Assembly: GCA_964392365.1 (NCBI GenBank)
Contig: CAYMPH010000006.1
Span: forward strand, 148,803-212,802
DNA from: CAYMPH01 sp964392365
GTDB lineage: Bacteria; Spirochaetota; UBA4802; UBA5550
Direction of reading: 5' to 3'
DNA length: 64,000 nucleotides
The notes under the pieces were generated by a model. The model was not told where the DNA came from. It did not search any database and worked only from the letters and a program-made list of their open reading frames with translations. The translations under genes were made by a program, and so were the position numbers. Position 1 is the stretch's first letter. Each line of letters starts with the position of its first letter. Shown here piece after piece: positions 35,538-43,562 of this stretch.

Positions 35538-35566
35538 TTGACTTTCTGTATCTGTGTCTTTATAAT
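35538..35566 (+). promoter_or_regulatory. Sigma-70 type promoter for the ATP-grasp/FMN fusion gene
   Basis: TTGACT (35538-35543) and perfect TATAAT (35561-35566) are 17 bp apart, predicting a transcript start near 35573 and a leader of about 25 nt. A Shine-Dalgarno GAGGG (35587-35591) follows, 6 nt before the TTG start codon. Confidence 0.75.
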
Positions 35567-35597
35567 GCGACATAATATTTATTTCTGAGGGTAAATT

Positions 35598-37829
35598 TTG
35601 ATAAAAACATTAATGGTTATAGGAGGAGGACTCCTCCAGCAGCCTGTTATACATCAGGCTAAAAAAATGGGACTGCAGGTAATTGTAACTGATTATAATC
35701 CTGATGTCATAGGCATGAAAGATGCGGACATTCCGATCTTAATGAGTACACGGGACATCCAGGGTTCTGTTCGGGTTGCAAAAAAGCAGAATGAGATAAC
35801 ACCAATTCATGGAGTATTAACAGTTGGAACTGATGCTTCACAGACAGTTGCGGCAGTTGCAAATGCCCTGAACCTGCCTGGCATTATGTTTAAAGATGCT
35901 GAAGCAGCAACAAATAAAATCAAGATGAGGATGAGATTTAAAGAACATGGCGTGCCTTCACCGGTTTTTCTTCCAATATGGTCATTATCTGACGCAAAAA
36001 AAGCATTTAAAATTATTGGTGCTCCCTGCGTTTTAAAACCATCTGATAATATGGGTGCAAGAGGTGTTATGCGCATTGACAGCTCTGATGCGCTTGCTGA
36101 TGCTTTCAAATTTGCCAAAAGCGCTTCTCCAAGCGGTGAACTTTTAATTGAACAATTTATGGAAGGCCCTGAACTTTCAATAGATTCAATAATTTATAAT
36201 AATGAAATTACAATTACTGGAGTTGCTGATAGAATAATAAAATATCCTCCATATTTTGTTGAAATAGGGCATACAATGCCTTCAACAATGCCAGCTTCAG
36301 TAATAAAAGATGCATGTGATGTCATGGAAATGGGAATTAAGGCTCTGGGAATTTCTATCGGAGCGGCTAAGGGCGATATAAAGATTACTTCAAAAGGTCC
36401 AATGATAGGTGAACTTGCAGCAAGACTCTCCGGCGGATTCATGTCTGCTTATACTTATCCGCTTGCTACCGGAGTTAATTTAATGAAAGCAGCAATTGAA
36501 ATTGCTCTTGGTCAGGAGCCCGGGAATCTTGAACCGTTATTCCATAGAGTATCAATTGAAAGAGCTATTATAACCAAGCCGGGTATTGTCCGGAAAATAA
36601 ACGGACTTGAAGAAGCTCTGCAGATAAAGGGAATTGCTGAAATATTTTTAAATGTAAAACCCGGAGATAAAGTAAATGAACCGAAATCCAATGTAGAAAA
36701 AGCCGGAAATATTATAGCTGTTGCAGATACTCTTGAAGAAGCTGAAGCTATAGTTCAGAAATGCAAAGAAACTCTTAAAATAGAAATCATGGAAGCGAAC
36801 GAGCTTTCGATTGAAGCTATTAATCTCGAAGCAAGAGAAAAATTTAAAAAAATCTGCTACGTATGCAAAACCTGCGACGGGAAGGACTGCCCTACTGGGG
36901 TTCCGGGTATGGGCGGAGCCGGAACCGGAGCTTCATTCAGAAGAAACAGTGAAGCTCTTAAAAATTATAAAATTATGACATCTTTAATTCATGACGTTAC
37001 AGAACCAGATACATCTATAGAAATTCTGGGACAAAAACTTTCTCTGCCCATTATGGCTGCACCAATTACCGGTTCAGTAACAAATCTGGGAGGCGCTATT
37101 GACGAGCTTGAATATAATCAGGCTGCAGTGAAAGGCTGTATTGATGCAGGTACAATTGCTTTTGTTGGGGACGGCGCAACTCCGGATAAATATAAAGTCG
37201 GGCTGCAGGCTATTTCGGAGGAAAACGGGAAAGGCATTGCAATATTCAAACCAAGAAGCGACAACAAGGAAATTATTACCCGGATAAGAGCTGCTGAGAA
37301 GTCCGGTGTAATTGCAGTAGGCATGGATATTGATGCAGTAGTTTTTAAAACTATGGAAATGAAAAATCAGTCTGTAGGGCCAAAAAGCAAAACTGAGCTC
37401 AAAGAGCTCATTTCATCAACCAAACTTCCATTTATATTAAAAGGGATAATGAATGTCAGGGATGCTGTAATGGCTGTAGAGGTTGGTGCAAAAGGCATTA
37501 TAGTATCTAATCATGGCGGACGTGTACTGGATGAAATGCTGGGCAGTATGGATGTTCTTGAGGAAATAGCTGATGAAGTTAAAGGGTCCATAACAATTAT
37601 GGTAGATGGCGGTTTCAGAAATGGTTCGGATATAATCAAAGGCCTTGCTGCTGGTGCAGATGCTATTTTAATCGGAAGGCCAATTGCTATAGCAGTTGTC
37701 GGAATGGGACGCGAAGGTGCTTCTTTTTATATCAGAAGTCTTATAAAAGAACTCAAGAAAGCTATGATTCTCACAGGATGCCAGAAAATATCTGATATAA
37801 ACCATGATATAATTAAACGGTTGAATTAA
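35598..37829 (+). CDS. Fusion: ATP-grasp ligase domain + FMN-dependent alpha-hydroxyacid dehydrogenase domain
   Basis: A 743-residue protein begun with TTG; GAGGG sits 6 nt ahead, and the first ATG (35613) is 21 nt away. Residues 1-400 are an ATP-grasp enzyme of the biotin-carboxylase/PurK-like kind: N-terminal GGGLLQQPVIHQAKKMG, K147 in CVLKPSDNMGARGV, IEQFMEGPELSID (184-196), and GELAARLSGG (271-280). A linker carries C420-C423-C426-C431. Residues 432-743 are an FMN TIM barrel: PGMGGAGTG, LPIMAAPITG, K615 in LPFILKG, catalytic H639 and R642 in SNHGGRVLDE, and the phosphate-binding VDGGFRNGSD with LIGRP. One half would ligate an acid with ATP, the other oxidise a hydroxyacid or act like related isomerases. 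No substrate can be named. Confidence 0.88.
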   Translation: MIKTLMVIGGGLLQQPVIHQAKKMGLQVIVTDYNPDVIGMKDADIPILMSTRDIQGSVRVAKKQNEITPIHGVLTVGTDASQTVAAVANALNLPGIMFKDAEAATNKIKMRMRFKEHGVPSPVFLPIWSLSDAKKAFKIIGAPCVLKPSDNMGARGVMRIDSSDALADAFKFAKSASPSGELLIEQFMEGPELSIDSIIYNNEITITGVADRIIKYPPYFVEIGHTMPSTMPASVIKDACDVMEMGIKALGISIGAAKGDIKITSKGPMIGELAARLSGGFMSAYTYPLATGVNLMKAAIEIALGQEPGNLEPLFHRVSIERAIITKPGIVRKINGLEEALQIKGIAEIFLNVKPGDKVNEPKSNVEKAGNIIAVADTLEEAEAIVQKCKETLKIEIMEANELSIEAINLEAREKFKKICYVCKTCDGKDCPTGVPGMGGAGTGASFRRNSEALKNYKIMTSLIHDVTEPDTSIEILGQKLSLPIMAAPITGSVTNLGGAIDELEYNQAAVKGCIDAGTIAFVGDGATPDKYKVGLQAISEENGKGIAIFKPRSDNKEIITRIRAAEKSGVIAVGMDIDAVVFKTMEMKNQSVGPKSKTELKELISSTKLPFILKGIMNVRDAVMAVEVGAKGIIVSNHGGRVLDEMLGSMDVLEEIADEVKGSITIMVDGGFRNGSDIIKGLAAGADAILIGRPIAIAVVGMGREGASFYIRSLIKELKKAMILTGCQKISDINHDIIKRLN

Positions 37830-37830
37830 T

Positions 37831-38313
37831 TTAATTAAGAATTTTATATCCTATGCTTTTTTCTATATCTTCTATTTTCATTCCAGTTTTTTTACACAAT
37901 TCTTCTTTTCCTATTCCAGAAGTTGCCATTCTGTTTAAAAAAGTTTTTAATTCTTCACCGATTTCTATTATATTTTTATCAAAATCATAAAATCTTATTG
38001 TTCTTTGTCCCCATGGTTCTTCATGAATTTCATGTAATTTCATAATATCATTTTTATCAATTATATCATAAATTTCATTAAGATCATTTGTTTCAAAATA
38101 TAATTCTGATTTATTTCCAATATTTATATTTTTTTTCCCTACTTTTTTAAGTATAATATTATCTTCTCGAATTTCCCATAGTGTTATGCCTGATTTAAGA
38201 ATAACATTTTTTCCCATATCTATTTCAATTGGCATTGATAAATATTCGCAATAGAATTGCTTGGCCATTTCAATATTCTTTACAAATAATACTACAGATT
38301 GATATTTTATCAT
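37831..38313 (-). CDS. Glyoxalase/VOC family protein with C-terminal extension
   Basis: A 160-residue protein. Residues 1-115 look like one VOC domain: KYQSVVLFVKNIEMAKQFYCEYL at the start (read as QSVVLFVKNIEMAKQFY), a central ELYFETNDLNEIYDII and the closing EEPWGQRTIRFYDFDKNIIEIGE. Some metal-ligand positions of glyoxalase I are unclear. The last 45 residues add two helices with the sound of a small helix-turn-helix (GKEELCKKTGMKIEDIEKSIG). The gene is visibly richer in ATA/TTA-type codons than its neighbours, which may mean recent acquisition. It converges on the fusion gene, their ends 1 bp apart. Confidence 0.75.
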   Translation of the reverse strand: MIKYQSVVLFVKNIEMAKQFYCEYLSMPIEIDMGKNVILKSGITLWEIREDNIILKKVGKKNINIGNKSELYFETNDLNEIYDIIDKNDIMKLHEIHEEPWGQRTIRFYDFDKNIIEIGEELKTFLNRMATSGIGKEELCKKTGMKIEDIEKSIGYKILN

Positions 38314-38390
38314 ATTTTATATATTCCTAAATAGATAAAATTTAGCGTAATTGTACATAACTGCATATCACACACTGCCGGCATTTTCGC

Positions 38391-39011
38391 TTAGTACTTT
38401 CTGAAAACTGCTGCAAGCTTGCCAAGTACAGTAACATTGTTTGCTTCTATCGGTTTATATGCTTTATTTTCCGGGTTAAGAAAAATTTTCCCTTTAGTTT
38501 TATGTAAAGTTTTTAATGTAGCTTCATCATCGAGTAATGCTGCAATTATATCGCCATTATCAGCGCTGCTCTGTTTCCTTATAATTGCTATATCGTTATC
38601 AAAAATTCCTGCTTCAATCATTGAATCGCCTTTAATACTCAGTGCAAAATATTCTCCGTTTGAAAACATTGCTTTCGGGAAACTTAACTGATTTTCGACA
38701 TTTTCCTGAGCGAAAATCGGCGCACCTGCTGCTATTCTTCCAACAAGAGGGATTGTAATTGATTCAGCAGTAATTTCCTCCTCGCCTTTATCAACAACAA
38801 CAATAGCTCTGGATTTATTCTGCTGTGTTGTAATAAAACCTTTTTTTTCAATTGCTTTTATATGATCATACGCGCCTTTTACAGTTATTCCGAAATTTTC
38901 TCCGATTTCTCTGACTGAAGGAGGAAAGCCCGATGCTTTTGTATTTGATTTAATAAACTCAAGAATGTTTGATTGTTTATCTGTCAGTTTTTTTTCAGCA
39001 CTTTTTGTCAT
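38391..39011 (-). CDS. lexA: LexA repressor
   Basis: A 206-residue SOS repressor. The N-terminal winged helix (KQSNILEFIKS...GFPPSVREIGENFGI) is followed by the self-cleavage site A95-G96 (GRIAAGAPIF) and the Ser-Lys dyad: S130 in IKGDSMIEAG and K167 in DDEATLKTL. On RecA activation it cuts itself and derepresses DNA-damage genes. I start at the ATG at 39011 with GAGGT ahead; an in-frame TTG at 39026 would add five residues. A near-consensus promoter with an imperfect dyad precedes it, suggesting autoregulation. Confidence 0.95.
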   Translation of the reverse strand: MTKSAEKKLTDKQSNILEFIKSNTKASGFPPSVREIGENFGITVKGAYDHIKAIEKKGFITTQQNKSRAIVVVDKGEEEITAESITIPLVGRIAAGAPIFAQENVENQLSFPKAMFSNGEYFALSIKGDSMIEAGIFDNDIAIIRKQSSADNGDIIAALLDDEATLKTLHKTKGKIFLNPENKAYKPIEANNVTVLGKLAAVFRKY

Positions 39012-39040
39012 ATTTACCTCTTTCAATTTATATAAACATC

Positions 39041-39069
39041 AATATAGCATACACGGGTTTACCTGTCAA
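39041..39069 (-). promoter_or_regulatory. lexA promoter with candidate LexA operator
   Basis: On the minus strand, TTGACA (complement of 39064-39069) and TATATT (complement of 39041-39046) are 17 bp apart. The spacer and -35 hold an imperfect dyad, ACAGGTAAACCCGT (complement of 39053-39066), in which five of the seven base pairs about its centre match (ACxGGTnnACCxGT pattern has ten symmetric positions). It is neither the Escherichia CTGT-N8-ACAG nor the Gram-positive GAAC-N4-GTTC box. Operator function is inferred from position only. Confidence 0.5.
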
Positions 39070-39233
39070 GGAAAAATTTAAAATTTTTATTAGAATAAAT
39101 TATGATTGAAATACATTTAAAGGGAAAAAGAAATTTAACATGTATTCACAGGACGTTTATGATAAAAATAAAATTTGAAGAAATTATATTGTGTTAATAA
39201 AATTTATGGGATTATATTTATATTAAGAAATTA

Positions 39234-40076
39234 ATGAACCAGATTGAAATTTTAAATCATTATAAAATATTAAACGTAAGTGAGAATTCTTCAACTGAAG
39301 AAATAAATTCTGCATTTAAAAAACTCGCGTTTAAATATCATCCGGACAAAAATCGCGGAAGAATTGAATGGGCAACAGAAGCAATGTCCAGAATTAACAT
39401 TGCCTATAGCTCAATTATTTCATATAGATTTAAAAATAATGAAAAAAAACCAGGCCCGGCAGTAAATGAAAAACCGGAACAACCCAGAAAGCAGACACAG
39501 CCAAGGCAGAAGCAATATGAAAATATTGACACCCTGATAGAACGATTTACTAAAATCAGAGAATCAGTAAATGATGCGTTATATAAATTTTTTCAGTATA
39601 ATCTTAATAATTTATTAAGACGTGAAAGTGCATCCAACGCAAGAATTTATAATGATATTGTAAAGATACTTAAAAAAAGTTACCACCAGACTATCTCTCT
39701 TATTGAGCTTACGGATGATGCTGAACTCAAAGAGCATTTTGATCTTTTTTCTGAAATGCTATTTAATTTTTACAGGGCAGGTGAATGTCTTAATGTTATT
39801 GATTCATATGCAAACAGCAGCGATGTTGAAGCATATAGAATGTATAAATCCGGAGACGATGTTCTTCACACTTCTCAGAAGGAAATTTTTTTTGACAGGC
39901 ATAACAGAGGATTTTTTAAGCAGGAATTTGCTTTATCCGGTCTTATAAGGGCTGATAGAATATTTGAAAAGACGCTCATCTCATATCCTGATTCATCCTG
40001 GCGTATTGAAACTTCAATAAAAAAAGATTATAATAATTCCCTTATAAAATATATTAATCTTTTTTTTAATGAATGA
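39234..40076 (+). CDS. J-domain protein
   Basis: A 280-residue protein with an N-terminal DnaJ domain (residues 5-70), including the HPD motif in KYHPDKNRG that stimulates DnaK. A short charged, Gln/Lys-rich linker follows (80-100). The remaining 180 residues are helical and not recognised; there is no Gly/Phe region, zinc finger or DnaJ C-terminal domain, so this is a specialised class III co-chaperone, not DnaJ itself. The ribosome site is weak. Its 207-bp upstream gap is shared with divergent lexA. Confidence 0.87.
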   Translation: MNQIEILNHYKILNVSENSSTEEINSAFKKLAFKYHPDKNRGRIEWATEAMSRINIAYSSIISYRFKNNEKKPGPAVNEKPEQPRKQTQPRQKQYENIDTLIERFTKIRESVNDALYKFFQYNLNNLLRRESASNARIYNDIVKILKKSYHQTISLIELTDDAELKEHFDLFSEMLFNFYRAGECLNVIDSYANSSDVEAYRMYKSGDDVLHTSQKEIFFDRHNRGFFKQEFALSGLIRADRIFEKTLISYPDSSWRIETSIKKDYNNSLIKYINLFFNE

Positions 40077-40138
40077 ATAATGGTTTGACAGAGGGAAGGA
40101 ATAGAAATTATTAATAGCATAATAAAAAGTGAGGGGAA

Positions 40139-41782
40139 ATGAATAGATTTATTGAAAATTTTAAAGGAGATTCTTTTGATGTATTGATAATCGGCGGCGG
40201 CATCACCGGTGCTGCTGTTGCATATGATGCTTCATCAAGAGGATTGAAAACAGCATTAATTGAAAAAAATGATTTCGGATGGGCAACATCAGCTGCAACA
40301 TCTAAATTGATTCACGGGGGCTTGCGCTATCTTAACAATATGGAATTCTCACTTGTAAGAGAGTCTTTGAAAGAAAGAAGAATTCTTGAGAATATAGCAC
40401 CAAATCTTGTTTATCCTATTCCTTTTTTATTCCCTCATACAAAAAAATTTAAATCAAGCAAGCTGCTGATAAGAACCGGTCTTACTTTATACGATATTAT
40501 TGCTTATGATAAAGGATCAACCTGGGATAAATCCAAAGCCATTAAGAATCACAGTTGGCTCAGTAAAACCGAAACTGAAAAACTTGAACCAAATTTAAGA
40601 AAAGAAGGATTAACAGGATCTTCAGTTTATTACGATTGCCAGAGTATCGCACCTGAAAGGCTGACACTTGCTTTTATTAAATCAGCAGTGAACTGCGGCG
40701 CTTCAGTTGCAAATTATACAGAAGCTCTTGATTTCATTCAGGGAGCAGATGGAAAAATTACTGGAATAAAATGCATTGATTCACTTTCTCCAAAAGGCAA
40801 GGCAGTTGAAATTAAATCAAAGCTTGTAATTAACTGCGCTGGTCCCTGGGCTGATATTGTTTTAAATCTTGCTTATAAAACTTCAAAAGGAACGCATCAG
40901 ATTAAAAGATCTGAAGGAATACATATTATTACAAAAAAAATATCAAACGCCGGTTCTGTTGTACTTTTTACACCGAAAGGCAGGCATTTTTTCACAGTGC
41001 CATGGAGAGGCCATTCAATAACAGGAACTACAGATAAAGAATATGAAGGAAATCCTGACAAATACAGAGTAACAGCAAAAAGCATTCAGGGATTGATTGA
41101 TGATATGAATGGAGCTTACGGGGATGGAAAGTTTTCCATGAAAGATGTGCTGTTTGCCTATGGCGGAATGAGACCTCTTGTTGACGAACAGACTGAGGGA
41201 ACGTATCAGTCATCAAGAAAATATGAAATTTATGATAACATGGAGGACGGCTTTGACGGTCTGATAACAGTAGAAGGCGGAAAATATACAACAAGCAGAA
41301 ATCTTGCGCTAAGTGTTGTTGAAATGGCAGAAAAAAAACTGGGCATAACTCTTCCTGAATCGCAAACTGATAAAAATTATCTTTATGGATCAGATATTAA
41401 TTCTATGGAGGATTTTCTTGAATCGAACAGAAAGTCTTTCGGTGAATTCAGTGCAGATACTATTGATTATGTTTCAAAAAATTATGGAACAGAAAGTGCT
41501 GCTATTTTAAATCTGGCAAAGAAGGATAAATCTTTAAAAGAGGAAATGTCTCACGACGGAGAAATAGCTGCTGAAGTTTTATATACTGTAAAAAATGAAA
41601 TGGCAAAAACACTTCCAGATGTTATTATGAGAAGAACCGGAATCGGAACTCTCGGTAATCCGGGTAAAAAGATTCTTGAAAAAGCTGCACTTATTGCAGG
41701 AAAGGAACTCGGCTGGAATAAGAAAAAAATCGATAGCGAACTTGCTGCAGCAGAGCAGGCAGTTAAAGTTCCGACTAAATAA
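40139..41782 (+). CDS. glpD: FAD-dependent glycerol-3-phosphate dehydrogenase
   Basis: A 547-residue flavoenzyme oxidising glycerol-3-phosphate to dihydroxyacetone phosphate at the membrane. FAD-binding motif VLIIGGGITGAAVAYDASSR (residues 15-34), then the GlpD hallmark ATSKLIHGGLRYL and the substrate-site stretch TPKGRHFFTVPW and GTTDKEYEG. The C-terminal domain includes VMRRTGIGTLGNPG. GAGGGG precedes the ATG. An alkyl-DHAP-synthase-like gene follows after a 90-bp gap holding a degenerate palindromic repeat. DHAP made here could feed that enzyme. Confidence 0.93.
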   Translation: MNRFIENFKGDSFDVLIIGGGITGAAVAYDASSRGLKTALIEKNDFGWATSAATSKLIHGGLRYLNNMEFSLVRESLKERRILENIAPNLVYPIPFLFPHTKKFKSSKLLIRTGLTLYDIIAYDKGSTWDKSKAIKNHSWLSKTETEKLEPNLRKEGLTGSSVYYDCQSIAPERLTLAFIKSAVNCGASVANYTEALDFIQGADGKITGIKCIDSLSPKGKAVEIKSKLVINCAGPWADIVLNLAYKTSKGTHQIKRSEGIHIITKKISNAGSVVLFTPKGRHFFTVPWRGHSITGTTDKEYEGNPDKYRVTAKSIQGLIDDMNGAYGDGKFSMKDVLFAYGGMRPLVDEQTEGTYQSSRKYEIYDNMEDGFDGLITVEGGKYTTSRNLALSVVEMAEKKLGITLPESQTDKNYLYGSDINSMEDFLESNRKSFGEFSADTIDYVSKNYGTESAAILNLAKKDKSLKEEMSHDGEIAAEVLYTVKNEMAKTLPDVIMRRTGIGTLGNPGKKILEKAALIAGKELGWNKKKIDSELAAAEQAVKVPTK

Positions 41783-41790
41783 GAGTTTCC

Positions 41791-41822
41791 GGCTCTCCAA
41801 ACTCCCGGGAGGCGGGCTTAAC
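41791..41822. repeat. Degenerate member of the C-run/G-run hairpin repeat
   Basis: CTCTCCAAACTCCCGGGAG followed by GCGGGCTTAA has the same layout as the unit at 21110-21140, with several substitutions. It lies between glpD and the following oxidase gene. Confidence 0.55.
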
Positions 41823-41872
41823 TTAAAAAGCATCAAGCGGGAAGTATTTTAAAAACTTATGGAGTTTTAAAA

Positions 41873-43549
41873 ATGAAAAATTTTACACCAGCCTGGAGAG
41901 AAAAAGCTCCACTTGAAAATTCATACAGATCAATTTTTAAATGGGGAGCTCCTGAAGAATATAAGCATCCTAACCCGAGTCTGTATAAAATGATGAAGGA
42001 ACTTTTTAATATTTCTGATGAAGATTTTCAGAAACCTGTAAATACCGGAGATGAAACTGTTAAATTTAATAAAAAAAGCAGGCTGTCATCTTCAGCAATA
42101 GAATCACTTGTGAAAATCTGCGGCAAGGAAAATGTTTCTGTTGATGGATATTCGCGCGTCAGATACTCATCCGGGAAAACTATGGAAGAGGCTGAAAACC
42201 TTCGCGCAGGAATTGTTAAAAATGCTGCTGATGCTGTTGTTCATCCAAGAAATAAATTAGAAATAAAAAAAATTGTAGAGTTCTGTTCAAAAAAAAATAT
42301 TCCGGTATATGTTTACGGCGGAGGATCATCAGTAAATTTAGGACTGGCGCAATATAAAAGCGGAATATGCCTTGTTATGGGCACACACATGAACCGTCTG
42401 CTTGAAATAAATGAAACCAACCATACTGCTCTGGTTCAGCCTGGAATGTTCGGTCCTGAATACGAATATTCTTTGAATCACGCTACAACAAAGCTTAATG
42501 CATCAAGAAACTATACGTGCGGGCATTTCCCGCAATCTTTTGAATACTCAACTGTCGGCGGATGGATAGTTACTCTGGGTTCAGGACAGCAGTCATCATA
42601 TTATGGAGATGCGTATGATCTTGTAATATCCCAGGAGTATGTTACTCCTGCCGGAAGTTTTAAGACTTTAAGTTTTCCTGCAACAGCAACAGGTCCTAAA
42701 ATTAATGATATAATGAAAGGAAGCGAAGGAGCATTCGGAATACTTGTTGAAGTTGAAATGAAAATTTTTAGATACATGCCAAAGAACAGGAAAAAATTTT
42801 CCTACATATTTCCTACCTGGCAAAGCGCAGTTATTGCTTCCAGAGAAATCTCCCAGAGCGAATTCGGAATGCCTGCTGTTTTCAGAATATCAGATCCGGA
42901 AGAAACAGACGTTGCTATGAAACTTTACGGAATAGAAGGAACAATTATTGATAAAGGAATCAGCCTCAGAGGATTTAAGCCGATGCAGAGATGTCTTCTG
43001 ATCGGGCAAACAGAAGGAGAAAAACATTTTTCAGCAAATGTTAAAAAACAGATTCACAAAATATGTAAAAAAAACGGAGCCATGTATATATCAGGCTACC
43101 CCGTAACAAAATGGGAGCACGGACGATATAAAGACCCGTACATGAGAGAAGACCTGCACGATTATGGCATAATAATTGATACTCTTGAATCAGGCGTTTC
43201 CTGGGACAAACTACACCAGGTGCATGAAGGAGTCAGGGAGTATATCAAGTCAAGACCTCAAACCGTGTGCATGACTCATGCGTCGCATTTTTATCCTCAA
43301 GGAACAAATCTGTACTGGATTTTTATTGGAAAGTTTAAAAATTTTGCCGAATATAAAAAATTTCACTCAGGTGTTATTGAAGCCATTCACAAAAATGGCG
43401 GTTCTCTGAGCCATCATCACGGTGTCGGCAAAATGATAGCGCCGTGGATGGAAAAGCATCTTGGTAAAGAGCAAATGGCAATTTTAAAAGCTCTTAAAAA
43501 ACATTTTGATCCTAAGGGAATTATGAACCCCGGTCAGTTAGGATTATAA
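41873..43549 (+). CDS. FAD-binding oxidase of the alkyldihydroxyacetonephosphate synthase family
   Basis: A 558-residue protein. The N-terminus has FKWGAPEEYKHPNPSLYKMM, wording found in alkyl-DHAP synthases and bacterial relatives. The PCMH-type FAD domain shows VYGGGSSVNLGL, then STVGGWIVTLGSGQQSSYYGD and MKGSEGAFGILVEVEMK; the C-terminus has the His-rich SLSHHHGVGKMIAPW and the closing DPKGIMNPGQ. True alkyl-DHAP synthase swaps the acyl of acyl-DHAP for a fatty alcohol to start ether lipids. The adjacent DHAP-forming GlpD supports a DHAP-linked role, but bacterial members also oxidise D-lactate or other hydroxyacids. A PGM gene follows after 13 nt. Confidence 0.82.
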   Translation: MKNFTPAWREKAPLENSYRSIFKWGAPEEYKHPNPSLYKMMKELFNISDEDFQKPVNTGDETVKFNKKSRLSSSAIESLVKICGKENVSVDGYSRVRYSSGKTMEEAENLRAGIVKNAADAVVHPRNKLEIKKIVEFCSKKNIPVYVYGGGSSVNLGLAQYKSGICLVMGTHMNRLLEINETNHTALVQPGMFGPEYEYSLNHATTKLNASRNYTCGHFPQSFEYSTVGGWIVTLGSGQQSSYYGDAYDLVISQEYVTPAGSFKTLSFPATATGPKINDIMKGSEGAFGILVEVEMKIFRYMPKNRKKFSYIFPTWQSAVIASREISQSEFGMPAVFRISDPEETDVAMKLYGIEGTIIDKGISLRGFKPMQRCLLIGQTEGEKHFSANVKKQIHKICKKNGAMYISGYPVTKWEHGRYKDPYMREDLHDYGIIIDTLESGVSWDKLHQVHEGVREYIKSRPQTVCMTHASHFYPQGTNLYWIFIGKFKNFAEYKKFHSGVIEAIHKNGGSLSHHHGVGKMIAPWMEKHLGKEQMAILKALKKHFDPKGIMNPGQLGL

Positions 43550-43562
43550 ATCAGGAAAATAT

